DNA of 34,218 nucleotides from Ichthyosporea sp. XGB-2017a (Eukaryota; Opisthokonta; Ichthyosporea). Within the stretch, counting starts at the first letter, position 1, and the number at the start of each line of letters is the position of its first letter. A program made the position numbers and the translations under genes. A model generated the notes under the pieces. It saw only the letters and a program-made list of their open reading frames with translations, was not told the DNA's origin and did no database searches. This document shows, in pieces, positions 1 to 15,100 of this stretch. The stretch is from positions 5,955 to 40,172 of the forward strand of contig PDIM01010262.1 of NCBI GenBank assembly GCA_002811675.1. The letters are read 5' to 3'.

Positions 1-21
1 AAAAAAAGAAGATAAGAAAAG

Positions 22-108
22 ATGCATAATAGTAGTAGAAAAGTGTTTGTTTTGGTAGTGACGGTTCTGTCCTGTCTGGTTCTGTTCGTGGGTGGTCTGG
101 TGAATGGG
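22..108 (+). other. Signal peptide of the giant protein
   Basis: Residues 1-29 have a short polar and basic head (Arg6, Lys7), a hydrophobic core of Val, Leu, Phe and Cys at about 8-23, and a small-residue region ending V-N-G before Glu30-Asp31. This is a classical secretory signal, with cleavage likely after Gly29. It also supports the ATG at 22 as the true start. Confidence 0.85.
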
Positions 109-3100
109 GAGGACCATCCCTCTTTGGATCTTCGGACTAAAGCGACACGAGCAGACGAAGTGTATGGATTATTGGGAAGTTACTATACGAACAGTAATTT
201 AGAGGGAATCCCTATTCAAAAACGTGTTGAGTGGGATTTTGATAAGAAAGGGATTGAAGATTTTTTCCAAGAGACTACGATAACGGAGATTCCTGAAGAT
301 CACATATTCTCAGCAAGATGGACTGGTTATGTGACTTTCCCGGACTCTGGGATTGTAGTTTTCCATATCGCTTGCAATGATGGAGCGAGACTGTATATCA
401 ATGATAACCTCGTTATTGATATTTGGGAGTTGGGAGTTCACCCTGGGACGGAGAGTCTTCATTGGCATGTGAAGAGTGGGAAGAGTTATCATATTATTTT
501 GGAGTATTATAATATACACGATAACCCGGAAATCACGCTGACATACCAAAAGTTGGAAGGCGATGGTTCGTCAGAGAGAGTTCCGCTTGCCAAGCAACAG
601 TTAAGTCCGGATACGGAAGTGCATGGGTTTGTTGGGCACTACTATGGCGGGACCCAACTTGAAGGGATAGAATTGTTCTCCGAAACAAACCCAAGACTGA
701 ATTTCCAGGAAGGATATGACAACTTTGCCGGGGACTTGGCCGAGTACGACGAATTTAGTGTTGAGTGGGAAGGGGCATTGGTGGTTGAAGAATCTCAATC
801 CTATGTCTTCCACGTCAGGACAAATGGGGGAACAACACTCTTTGTGGGTGCGCACTCTGTCTTGGACGAGTGGTACAAGCCCGACTCCTTGAGCGAGTAC
901 GAGACTAGATCCATATTACTTTCTCCGGGTTTTCGCTACATTATGAAAGTGAGGTTTTTCTTTCGGGGCCCTGGTACGCCTATTTTTGATTTAACGTACA
1001 GTTCAGATTCTTTTGCAAGAAAACCAATCCCTTCAAAGGATGTCTACTCCGAGGGGGGGAAGACAAATTTGATTTGGATTTTTGGAGCAGCTGGACCTGG
1101 ATACTATAGGGTGGAATCTGCCAACAAAGACACGAAAATCATTGAAGAGGAAGTTGATGGGATTGCCGACTTTATGTTAGTAGATAGTAGTGATGGCTCC
1201 GATGTTGGGGTCCTTACCGATGGACTCTTTATTGATAAATCTCGCTTTGAATTGGGGCGCTTTAACGTACGTGTTGATGGAATCATCCCGTATGATGGAA
1301 GTGTTAAGTTCTATGTCAACAACACATTGGTAAGGCTAGATAATGAATTGCCATATTTTATTGCAGGCGATTTGTTTGGGGCTCGTGATCAAGACGAGTC
1401 GATGGCTGCTTGGCATGTACCCGAAGGAACATACGTCATAAAAGCTGTCCCTTACAAACATCAGGATGGGACGGGTGGTGCATTAAAATCAAAAAATGTC
1501 ACCATCCACATTACGGCGTCCGAAACATATGAAGGAGTCACAGGGTTTGCGGTAATTGATGCGGCAACTGGACAACCAATACATTCTTTGCACAATGGAA
1601 TGGTTATTAACAAGACCAAATCAGACGAAGTTCACTTTAATGTGAAAGCCATCACGCACCCGGAAAAGGTGGGATCTGTCAAGTTCTATCTTAATGGAAC
1701 ATTGATTAAGATCGACGAAACGTTTCCATACAGTCCTGGGCCAGAAGAAAATGGTCATTATGAGCCCTGGGACACTGGTGATGGATATTTCGAAGTGTTA
1801 GCGAAGGCCTACACCGATAGAGACGGGGGTGGATTTGAGCTTCCGTCCCTCACCGTAGCCTTTTCGGTTTATTCTCCTCCCGATTTTGTTATTTCCCTTG
1901 AGCTCGTGGATGTGGTTTCGGGAAATATCATACAGACCTTGCAGCCAGGAAATGATATTGTAGATATCATGTTGGTACCATCAGGGGAATTCTCCATCCT
2001 GGCCCTTATTGAGCCCGCCGGAGAAGCAGGAAGTGTGATATTTTATATGAATGATGAAGTTCTTTCTGTTCAAAACGAAGCACCCTTTGCTGCGATGGGT
2101 CATGATAGTGGCATTTATACCCCTGTAGCCTTGCATGGGGGTGTGAATGATTTTAAAATTGAAGTATATCAAGGTAAAGATGGAACTGGCAGGTTCTTTC
2201 AGGAAATTTCGTCATCATTGAACTTCATTAATGTTCACGAAACACTCGGTGTGGTAGCCCTTGGAATAGTGAATATCGAGACGGGCGATATTGTGCAAAC
2301 GCTCACAGAGCCAAATGAAGTGTTCGATAGAGCAAATTTAACCCATGGAAAGTGGGGATTGATTGCAATCACTCATCCCGAAAATATTGGCAGCGTAGCG
2401 GTCAAAATTGATAGCAAACCAGAGGAAGTTTTGAATGACAAGCCGTTCTCCTTTTGCGGGGGTGAAAGTACCGAGATTCAAAGCTGCGTATGGGAAATTG
2501 AAGAAGGTGAGCATGTTCTGTATGCGGCGGCGTACAGTCAACCAGATAAAGGAGGGTTGACCCTTCTCTCAAAAGAGATCTCTTTGCTGGTATACAGCTC
2601 TTCAAACGTCGATGGTGTCACTGGCATCCAATACGTGGAGGTATTCAATACCAGTTCATATGGAGGTATCCAAAATGGCAGCGTAATAGAGCGTTCACAT
2701 TTCCACCTTGGAAGATATAATCTCCGAGCTATGGTTCATGATGAAAATGAGGTTCAAAGCGTAAAGTTTTACCTTGACAATAACTTTGTTATCACAGATA
2801 GTGAAGCACCATTTTATATGTGTGGTGAGCTCAATGATGAAATTAAGTCCTGCTTTATCGAGGATGGCTTTCACACTTTAACCGCCATCGCATATACCTA
2901 TCCTGGAGGGGTTGGAAATGAATACAAGCGATTCACCATTACAATATTAATCTCCACCTCTGTGCAAGTGGAGGGTGTAATGAAGTTCCTTTTAGTAGAC
3001 TCCTGGAACAATGAAGACTTGAGAGAAATTGAAGATGGTTCTATTGTTGATAGAGCCTGGGTCGAGGGTGGAAGATGGGCAATTAGAGCTCAAACAAAGC

Positions 3101-6100
3101 CCGAAACTATTGGCAGTGTCAAACTCTATTGGAACGGAAGAAGGATCTCGACTGATAACTCTTTCCCTTATTCGTTCTGTGGGGATGAAAGTGGGAACTA
3201 CACTTCTTGTATTTGGAACTATAAGGATGGAGTTCATACGATAAAAGCTGTTGGTTACGAACTTGAAAATGGTGGTGGTAGAATTCTTCCCGAGAAGAGT
3301 ATTACCTTCACCCTTATTACGTCTTCACAAGTTGATGGGGTTACTGATTTGCATCTCGTTAATGGAAACGATAACACTGTTGAACGGGAAGTGCCATTTG
3401 GAGGGATCATCGATAGAGCTGAATTTCAATATGGTGAATGGAACATGATTCCTACCACTTTTCCCGAAGATATTGATTACATCAAGTACACCATTAATGG
3501 ACGATATCATGCGAAGCGCACAGAAGCCCCATTTCCACTTTGCAGCAACCATACGTGCTATTTGAACGATGGTCATTATACAGTTTCAGCCACTGCGTAT
3601 CAAGTCAGGAATGGAAGGGCCCATCAATACCCCAGCTTTTCACTGAACTTCACTTTGATAACTAGTGAGCAGGTCGAGGGAGTTATGACTCTTCAGTTAG
3701 TTGATGCAGCGACTGGTCAATTTGTTCGTAATTTGACTGAGAGTGACCATATTGATAGATCCCTCATGACATACGGTGAATGGACTATACGAGCTATACT
3801 AGAATCAGCCACTGCAGGAACTGTCAAATTCTACAAAAATGACAGATACTTTTCGCAATCGAAATCGCCTCCATATTATCTCTGTGGAACTCATTCTACC
3901 TCTGTATCACCTTTGCCGTGTACTCAGCGGGTCGCAGAGGGGTTGCATAATATTAGCACCCGAGCATTTGCACCAAAAACAAATGGTCAAAGTAGAGAAA
4001 TCCCCGGGAATCGCGTTGAGGTTTCCATATCTTCTTCCTCCCATGTGGATGGGGTTATTCAGTTCACATTGATTAATGCATTCACATCGCAAGAGGAGAC
4101 GCTGATAGAGAATGAATTTCTGCTTGATAGGGCCCGTTTTCCGTATGGAATGTGGAATTTAAGAGCAGACTTTGCACCTCCTAGTATTAGAAGTGTCAAA
4201 TTCTACGTCGACGGTCGGTTTTTTGCCGTAGACAGTGAAGTCCCATTCTCGCTGTGTGGCGATTATGATTCCACATTCTTCTCGTGCAGAATATCGAATG
4301 GTAGTCACGTTATTAAAGCTGTGGCATACACTGAATTAAATGGAAGAGGGTATGCATATCCCGCTCTGGAAAAGTCTATCACCATTATTACCACATCACA
4401 AGTAGAAGGGGTGATGCTAATTAGTGTGGTGAATGCATTTGACAATTCCTTGGTATTTCAACTTGAGGATGGTGGCATCATTGATCGAGCTCAATTCGGT
4501 CAAGGGCAATGGAATTTACATGCACACACACAGCCAGCTGATCTGGTTAAGAGTGTTAGATGGTACTTGAATGGCAGGTCATACTCGCTTGATAGCAGTG
4601 AGCCATTTACACTCTGCTCCCCGAACAGTTTGTCATATGAGTCCTGTGTGTTTCTTGTTAGGGAGGGGACGTATGTTGTCACGACAAAAGCATACATGCT
4701 GGCAAATGGAAGAGGAGAAGTTCTACCTGGACAAAATATGTCATTTACAGTATTTTCATCAAAGCCTGTTGATGGTACAATTGGCTTTTCTCTTATCGAC
4801 CCTCCGACACAAGAGGAGATAATGCGCCTTTCGAGCAATAACTCAGTTATTGATAGATCTGAATTCCATTTGGGAAGGTGGAATATCCGCGCACTCACCG
4901 TTCCAAATAACACACATGCAGTGAGATTTTCTGTAAATGGGCGACATACATACACTGACTACACGTACCCTTTCCAATTGTGTGAGAAGGAAGATATGAA
5001 CTACTGTAGACTGAACGATGGGAGGTATGAAATATCTGCCCAAACGTTTGCTTTAGTTAATAACCGGTCCAGAGCCTTTGATAATATCTTTTACATGAAT
5101 GTTACCGTAGATACCCCAGAACAAGTAGAGGGGGTGTTTAATATAACAGCGTACGATTTTATCACTGGCGAAGAACGGGTTTTTCTTCGAAACGAAAGTG
5201 TTATTGATCGTGCACAGTTCACTACAGGACTCTTTAATTTGAAAATCACCACTGCTCCTGAAGAAGTACACGAGGTTCGAACATACTTGAATGGGCGTCA
5301 AATCTCACGAAATTTTGAGCTTCCTTACGTTGCATGTACGAATTCCACAAATAACTTCCCCATCGCCTGCAAATGGATCATTGACGAAGGTGAACACATT
5401 CTAAAGATCAGATCGTTTGTAAGGGAGGCTGGTCGTACTGTTGAGCTCCCGAGTAAAGAATTACACTTTACCGTTGTTCGCTCCAGACAAGTGGATGGCG
5501 TTCTGTCTGCTTCTTTAGTTGATGCAAACAACGGAACCGTGAGCCGTCGAGTCACAAATGGCAGCACAATTGATGTTGTTGAATTCGACATGGGACTGTT
5601 CAATATTGCGTCCAACGTAGCCCCCTCAAACATACAAAGTGTAGAGTATCGATTGAATGGTAAGCGGTACTCTATTGCGTCAGAAGAGCCATATTATTTA
5701 TGCACAGAGAGTTGCTTCTTCGACTTCGACCAATTTCATACCTTGGAAATAACTGCATTCACAGATGATAATGCCCGCGGAAAAAGATACCCAACTTTAG
5801 AAGTTAACTTTTTCTTAAAGAAGAGTTTTCAGGTAGATGGCGTAATGGACTTTGTTCTTGTTGATACTGTGACCAATGAAATTGTTGGTGAACTGACGGA
5901 TGGAGGGGTTATAGATCGTTCAGAATTTACGTATGGGTTATTCAGTATCAAGGCAGTCACCATTCCGCGAAATGTAGGAAGTGTTACCTTTTATTTGAAT
6001 GATAGGTATATTAATAGAGATAACAACTCTCCTTACCACTCCTGCGGCGAAACCAATGACACTGTTCATGGGTGCCGATGGACCATTACCGATGATAGCC

Positions 6101-9100
6101 ATTTCATTAACGCTGTGGCCCACAGTGAAGCAAATGGACGGGGAAGGCTAATGGACGGAAGAAATATTAGCTTTTCTGTGATGTCATCTTCCTATGTTGA
6201 TGGTGTTACTGGATTTGCGATCGTCAACGCCAACAACAACCAAATATTTAGCCGATTAAATGATGGTGACAGCATTGATCGCGCAAATTTTGAACAAGGA
6301 AAGTGGTCAATCAAAGCTTTAACTGCTCCTCCAGGTTCGGTAAGCATGGTGAACTTTTACATTAACGACAGATATGTTGGGAAAGACATGGAAGAGATGT
6401 TTTATCTTTGTGGTGATGTCAATGGGACGGCAACAAGGTGTCGTTACTACGATGGGGAATATAATATTAGTGCCTTGGCTTTCACAGAATCCAGAAAGCG
6501 ATATGATTTACACAAAATATCGTTCAATCTTTTTTCTAGTAGAAAAGTCGAAGGTGTGATGCACTTCAGATTATTTAATGTGATCAACCAAACCGAGTCT
6601 AGAAACATTATCCAAGGGGATGTAATCGAGAGAAGCTTTTTCAAACATGGCCAATGGGCAATCGAGGCAATAACTGTCCCCCCTGTTGTGGGTAGTGTTA
6701 AGTTTTATGTTAACGGTCGATACGTTCGCAAAGACAATTTACATCCATATGCCGCTTGTGGACAAGAGAATGAGGAACTTCAAACCTGTGTGTGGTTGAT
6801 GGGTGATGGGGAGCATAGCCTTTCGGCCAAAGCATATACGGGGAGCGATGGTAGAGGATTCGTGCTTCCAGGCCTTGAATTGAACTTTACCATCGTTACC
6901 TCCAAACCGGTTGATGGTGTTGTTGGTTTTCTTGATGTAGACTCGGCAAGTGACACTGTTGGTAATCTCCTTGTAAATGGAACGACATTGGACAGGGCAA
7001 CGTATCCTTTTGGCCACTGGAACTTAATGGCAATAACTCAGCCCAATGATGTCTTGAGCGTTAAGTTTTTGGTTAATGGGAGAAGTGTAAGGGTTGATAA
7101 TAGTCAACCGTTTACGTTATGCCCATCCGAAAGTGGGGACTTTGATACTTGCGAGCTCGAAGATGGTGTGCATTCCATTACTGCAGTAGCATACCGTCAG
7201 ATCAACGCCCGAGGGGCTGCCTACCCTAGCTACAAGTTTGTGCTGAATGTTACCACTAGCACACAAGTGGATGGGGTAATGCAATTTTTCCTTGTTGACA
7301 GTAGAACTGACCAGATAATCCGCGAAGTGTTCAACGAAGATGTTGTCGACCGAAGTCAACTTACCTATGGTGAGTGGAATTTAAAAGCAGTTACAATACC
7401 ACCTACAATGCGAAGCGTGCACATGTATGCAAATGGAAGAAGAGTTTACACGGACGTCGAAGTCCCATATTCGGTGTGCAAGTCAAATGCCACAAATTTC
7501 GAGAATTGTGCTTGGCGCATTCCAGATGGTCGCCACGAAATAACATCTATACCAGTTCGACTTGGATATGGTCGAGTGTTCCCTTCGAAATCCATCAACC
7601 TTACCATTACGACATCAACGCGAGTCAATGGTGTTATGAATTTCACGTTGGTTAATACCACGTCTGAAGAATATGTTTCATTGGTCGAAAATAACACTGT
7701 TATTGATCGGGCAGGATTTCCGCAAGGAAAGTGGTCCCTACTTTTATCAACGGCCCCGGCCACGGTCGGAAGTGTAAAAATATATGTAGATGGAAGATAC
7801 AGAAGAGTCGATAATGAATTTCCGTACACGTTATGTGGAGATCGGGAGGATGAACAGGATGATGATGATGATGATGAAGAAGATGATGATGACGACCTTA
7901 ATGAAGGAAATCTGTTTCAGCGATGCCGCCTGGGAGATGGGCGCCACACAATCAAGGCAATTGCTTATCAGCAGGCAAATGGGCGCGGATACTCTTATCC
8001 AGCTCATGAAATCGCAGTTGAGGTTATCACATCCAGACAGGTCGAAGGCGTCTTCACTTTCCACGCATTTGACGTCAGCACTGGAAATGATACTGTAGTT
8101 GTCGAACATGGCGGAGAAGTCGATCGAGCGCTAACTTCAAAGGGTTTGTGGAACTTGCGAGTGGATACTGTTCCTTACCCAACAGGAAGTGTGGCCTTTT
8201 ATGTGAACGGAAGACTGCGCCATGTCGATAACACTGCCCCGTATGTTGCGTGTACGGATAGTGACATTGGCTGCATTTGGTTAATGAAGCATGGAACCCA
8301 TACCGTGAAGGCTGTTGCATATGAGGGTGCAAATAGAACTGGATATGCCCTCCCATCAAAAGAAATAACTTTTGACGTATTTACCTCAGAACCTGTGGAT
8401 GGTGTCATTGCCTATTACCTTCAAGATGTTCTTAACCAAGAGGAAGTCTACCCCGCTATTACGAATGGTAGTGTAATCGATAGGGCGAACTTTAAAGAAG
8501 GTGAATGGAACATTAGAGGTCATACAAATCCTTTTGTGGGAAGTGTGGCCTTTTATGTGAATGGCAGATGTGTTCGTGTAGATAACCAAGCCCCATACTT
8601 TCTGTGCGAGACTAACAACACAGCCATTCCCTGCAGATATAAATATGGATGGCACAAATTCGAATTTAGGGCATTTACCGAAGCTAATGCTAAAGGCCAC
8701 CGATACCCGTACTTTGTGATAACTGTGAATGTAACTGCCAGTCGGCAGGTCGACGGGGTCATGTCGGTCCATTTAGTTGATGCAAATACAGGTCTGGTTG
8801 TTCGCGAGCTCTTTGATGGGAGTTTTATTGACCGAGCCCAATTCGCAACTGGAAGATGGAATTTGATTGCGCGAACTATCCCCACAAATTTGGGGAGTGT
8901 GATAGCATACGCTGATAAGAGGCGAATTCAGATTTCGAATGAGAGACCTTTCACTGCATGCGGTTACAATCATACAGTAGGGGAATTCGACTCCTGCGTT
9001 TGGAAGATACGTGACGGCGTGCGACGAGTCATATTTACTGCTCATAGAGATGCTAATGGTCGAGGTGAAAAGCTACCTGGAAGAAACTTTTCGCTTACCA

Positions 9101-12100
9101 TTGGACCTTCTTTTCAGGTTGATGGTGTTGTAAGGTTTGCAGCAGTTAATGTTTTAAACAACAGTATCGTGACAAATGTCACTAATAGATCAACTATTCA
9201 AAGATCAGAATTTGATGATGGAATGTGGAACGTCGAAGCAATAACTGCTCCTGCACAGGTAGGTAAAGTTGCCTTTTACGTAAATGGACGACGGATTATG
9301 GTCGATAGTACGTATCCCTACAGGCTATGTGAGGAAATGTGCTATTATAATGATGGACCTTACTCCATTAAAGCCATTGCATATAGTCCGGAGGGGTATG
9401 AATACCCTGCTTTCACAATAACATTCAATCTACACACCGAAACGAAAGTGGATGGGGTGATGAAAGTTTTCTTAGTCGATGCTGAGTCGAATGAAGTGGT
9501 TAAGGAAATAGTAGATGGTGCTTTGATCGACCGCTCGTTTGTTACACACGGAAGGTGGAATCTTATGGCCGAAACGATCCCAAGTTCGGTAGGCAGCACT
9601 GTCGCTTATGTTGATAGAAGGCGACTATACAGGGACAATCACCCACCATACTCCATTTGCGGCGATGACGGTGATGGGTATGACAATTGTGTGTGGTCTA
9701 TCAAAGATGGCGAGCATTCCTTGAGAGTCAGTGCCTATGTCAATGCCAATCAGCGAGGCTTTAAATACCCCGAGTTAAATCTTCAATTTACCGTCTTTCG
9801 ATCGCAACCTGTAGAGGGTGTGACGGGATTCACTCTCATAGACGCAAATGATGGATCAATTAAGCGCGCAATTGTGAACGGTAGTACTATCGACAGGGCA
9901 GAGTTTGAACAAGGAAAGTATGACTTGATAGCAAATATCGCGACTCCTGATATTTTAAGTGTTCGATACCATGTCGATAATAGACATTTCGATACTCAGC
10001 CAACCAATGCTAGTAATATGCTGTGTGCAGATAATGACTATTGTCGATTTAAAGATGGCTTTATTACTATTAAGGCAACATCATATCTTGGTGAAAATGG
10101 CTCAGGGAAAGCATATCCACCCACATCCTTTATTTTGCAGATTATTACCAGCGAACAAGTCAATGGAGTTATGTCCCTTAGTCTTATGCAGTCTTCTAAT
10201 GGCAATATAACTAGGAACATGGTTGAAAATGATCTCATTGATAGGGCATCATTCCCTCTTGGAGAATGGAATATCAGAGCAAATACCATACCGGAAATTG
10301 TTGGTAGCGTTAGATTTTACGTTAATGGGAGACACTTGAGAACTGATAACGACGCACCTTACACTGCCTGTGGCGACAACGGTACTGAAATAGAGTCCTG
10401 CCTCTGGAAAATATCTGATGGTCAAAATACGATCAATGCTATTGCCTACGTTGGAGCAGACGGAAAAGGAGAAAAGCTTCCGAACCATGAGATTCACTTT
10501 AACCTTATGCAATCGAAAAGTATTGATGGCGTCATCGGATTTATTCTTGTGGACATCAATACCAACACTGAAATCCGGCGCATCCATAATGGTGATGTAA
10601 TTGATAGAGCTGATTTTTATAGAGGAAACTGGACAATGAAAGCTATAGTCCAGCCTGAGGATATTGGAAGCGTTGCAGTATACGCCAATGGTAGATATAG
10701 TCATGTAGACAGCTCGTCCCCATTTTCCCTTTGCGGAGATCTTAGTGGCATTTTCCCTAATTTCCAACGTTGCAACTTCGCAGACGGGGACCATGAAATA
10801 GTAGCAACTGCATATACGCTCCCTGGTCGAAAGGGCAAGGCATACCCTCCTTTTGGGCTTAACTTCAGGGTTCGTACTTCAACTCGCGTGGAAGGGGTAA
10901 TGGCCATATCGGCAATAGAGTCAAACACTGGCGCAATCAAGCAACCCATATTTAATGAGGGCACCGTTGACCGCGCCGACTTTGCAGAAGGTAGATGGAA
11001 TATCGCTTTGGACATAATACCGTCCTGGGCTGACGTTCACATTTACATTAATAGACGAAGAGTAGAGAGAGATGGTAGTGAGCCTTACTATGTCTGTGGT
11101 GAAGAAGATGGCAATGCCGCTTCATGTTTGTGGAAGCTTCCAAACGGTAGTCATAACATTAAAGTAATAGCTTATGATGGGAGAATGGCCTTACCTGGCG
11201 CAGATATTAATGTAACAGTATTAACATCTCGTAGAGTAGATGGTGTAATGTCGCTTACATTGATTGATGCGGATTCTCAGACTCTTCATGAGAATTTAAG
11301 TCAGGACAGCATTGTGGATCGATCACGATTTTACCGTGGAAGATGGTCCCTTCTCGCTACGGTGGTTCCGGGCCAGTTTATTGAGAGCGTAAGCTTTTAC
11401 AGGAACGGAAGGCATATTCGAACCGACAACGATGCGCCGTATACTTTGTGTGGTGAAACTAATGGAACTTATACGGCATGTGCAACCAATTTCTTGAACA
11501 ATGGAGAGCATGATCTGGAGGTTATTGCTTTTACCGGTGACAATAGAAAAGGAAGCAAATATCCATCATTACATGTGCCTTTTGAGCTTATCAGTAGCGC
11601 TCGATTTGAAGGTGTTATCAACCTCACAGCGTTCGATGGGGTCACCGGAGACGATCACAAAGTACTAACCGATTTTGACGAAATCGAAAGATCAAACTTT
11701 ACTTTGGGCGTATGGAACATTCGCGCGGATATGATTCCGAAGGAATCTGGCAGCATTAAGGTGTATGTAGATGGTCGTTATAAGAGGCTGGACAACGTTT
11801 TCCCATTTACTGCTTGTGATGAAAATTGTTTATGGAGTATTGGCAACGGCCTTCATATCGTAAAGGTAGTGCCTTATGAAGGTAAAAATGGAACCGGTGC
11901 CGCTCTTCCGCATTCAGAAAAAGCTATAATGGTTGAAACATCCTACCCCGTAGATGGCACAATAGGCTACAACCTCATTCATGCAAATCACACGATTCAC
12001 ACTACAGCATTTCAAACCAATGGTGTGGTGGATCGAAGCGATTTCTTTAGAGGACGATGGAATATGGACATCGTGACAGCCCCCGACTCGATAAAAAGTG

Positions 12101-15100
12101 TTAGAGTTTATATCAATGGCAGGCACTTTCGAACGACAAATGCGAAGCCATATGTGCTCTGTGATGATCACTGTTCTTCTTTGAGTGGAAATTTAGACAT
12201 CAAGACCGTTGCATACACAGAAGCAAATGCCCGTGGAAAAGCTTATCCTGCAAACTACATCAGAGTGAATGTGAAGACAACCACAAGAGTAGAAGGATTA
12301 CTAGAGTTGATTTTAGTTGATAGTGTGTCAGGCAATTCATCTGGGCATCTGCTGAACAATTCTGTCATTGATAGAAGCAAGTTCACCAGCGGTCAGTGGG
12401 GAATTACAGCAATAACGCTTCCCAAACATAATGCCACCCTGACCGCTTATGTTGATGGTAGACGTGTATTTTCTAATGATCCCCAAATGGGATGCCCTTA
12501 CCAGCTTCCAGGCTTACAGCATCCTACATGCGTTTGGCATATTAAAGATGGGGCACACAAACTTGATTTTAGAATTGTCGAAAAGGTGAACGGGAGATCA
12601 TATTCACTTCCAGGAACTGTTATTTTCGTTAATGTCGTGTCACCACCTCATATAGATGGTGTCACACATTTTGAGCTTGTAGATGCGTACGATGATTCCA
12701 AAGCAAGGACTTTGACATCCGGTCATCATCTTGTCGACCGTGCAGATTTTGAGTTGGGTCGATGGAATATAGAAGCTAGCGCTAATGAAGGAATAGTGGG
12801 AAGTGTAAAATTTTACCGCAATGGCCGATACATTGGTATTGACAATGACCCACCGTTCACCCTTTGCCCAGAAGAAGCGGGTGACTTTAGTTCATGCTTT
12901 TGGAATGATGGAAATTATACAATCAAAGCTACCGCTTTTACTTTAGAAAAGGGAAGAGGTTATTCCTATGGTCCTTTCTCCGCAAATATTACTCTCGTTA
13001 CATCCAGCCAGGTTGAAGGTGTCTTTGAGTTTATTCTCATAGATGCATTCACGGATGCGGCAATAAGACAGCTTTCTTCTCAAGACATAATAGATCGTTC
13101 TGAGACAAGCACTGGCAGTTGGAGCATCCAAGCTATGACAAAGCCTAGTAATGTTGGTAGCGTGTCTTTTTATGTCAACGGGAGATTCTTTTCCCGCGAC
13201 AACGAGTTTCCATTTTCGCTTTGCGGTGGCAATGGCACAGATCATGAAAGCTGTTGGTGGAATATCAACCATGGAGAGTATAAAATAGAAGCCATAGCCC
13301 ATGAGCTTCCAAATGGAAAAGGTCGACGCCTTCCTGGTTCAGTTATCAACGCAAAAATATTTTCATCGTCCAATATTGATGGAGTGACTGACATAGCTTT
13401 AGTTGATGCCCATAATGATAAAGTTGTTCGCGTTTTGGCATCTAATAGCGTGATTGAAAGGTCCGACTTTTTCATGGGGCAGTGGAACCTAGTTGCACGA
13501 ACAGCCGGGCCTTCTATAGGAAGCGTTCACTTTTATGTCAACAGCAGACGCTTTGCAATTGACAGCGTTTATCCGTATACACTCTGCAAAGAAACTAATG
13601 GAACCTACGAGAGCTGCAGATTTGCAGATGGTAATTTAACACTTACTGCTATTGCGTATACTGAAAAAATCAATGGTAGGGTCAAGGCATATTCTCCTTT
13701 GGAATTGAATTTAACTATTCAAACATCTACTCAGGTAGAAGGAGTAATGTCTCTGGTCGCAGTAGATGCGGTCACAAACAGAGAAGTCATTGAGCTACAG
13801 AACGGAACAGTGCTGGATAGATCCATATTTAGCGCCGGTTCGTGGAATATACTTTGCAAAACTATTCCCGAAAAAGGCTTGCACAAAGTGGACATGTACG
13901 TGAACGGCAGGCGAATTAGAAGTGACGACGATTTCCCATACTCAATGTGTGGAGACTTTGGACCGAATAATTATACAAGCTGCTTTTGGTATATGAATGA
14001 CGGAGTATTTGAGGTTAAAGCCATCCCTTATGCAAATATGTCCAACAAGATTATTCGCCTTCCTCATCAGGAAATGGTCATCACCGTTGTAACAAGTACA
14101 CCTGTTCATGGGGTTACCGGCGTAGTTTTAATAGATGCGCACCATCAAACACGCGTAAAATCGCTTGAGAATAACACATCTATTGACAGATTCGACTTCA
14201 TTGAAGGAAAGTGGAATGCTGCTTTCGTTACTGCAACGCACGTGGAGACGATTCATAAAGCAAATGTATATATCGATGGGAGGTTGTCACACGTCGACTT
14301 CTCCTATCCTCTATCACTATGCAAAGACACGGATGGCGTATTCGATACTTGCCTTTTGGAAGATGGATTTCATAACATCACTGTTATTCCCTACAATAGC
14401 AAAAGACAAAGGTTTCCAGAGTTTAAGTTCGGCATCAATGTAACTACTAGTAGCCAAGTCAATGGCGTTATGTCGTTAACGGCCATTGAAGCTGATACCG
14501 GTAGAGCCATAGCAACATTAGTTGATGGCTCTGTCATTGAACGTTCGCGTCTTGCAATTGGACGTTGGAATATTCGAGCCAACAAAATACCTAGAGATAC
14601 CGGCTCTGTCGTTTTCTATGTGAACAAAAGACGTACGTATATTGCAAATGAATTCCCTTTTGCACTCTGCGGATTTAAGAACGGCACCTACGAAAGTTGT
14701 AGTAGAAGCATATTTGACGGTAATCACACGTTATTAGCTGAAGCATTTACGGATATTAATGGCCGGGGAAGAAAATTACCCAGCCATGAAGTTCAGTTTC
14801 AAGTTATAACCCGTGTCCCTGTCGATGGTGTCGTGTCGTTTGTTGTCATTGATGCCCTTAATGGTACAGCCCATGAACCCATAGTTAATAATTCTATTAT
14901 TGACAGATCGTCTTTCACTCAAGGAAAATGGACCATTCAAGGAATCGTTTCACCGTCTTCAATTGGTAGTGTACACTTCTATTTGAATGGGCGAAGACTG
15001 AATACTGATAATGCAGCTCCTTTTTATTCTTGTGATGACAGTACTAACGCACCCATAGCTTGTGATCTTGATGAGGGAATCTATACTCTAAAGGCGCTAG

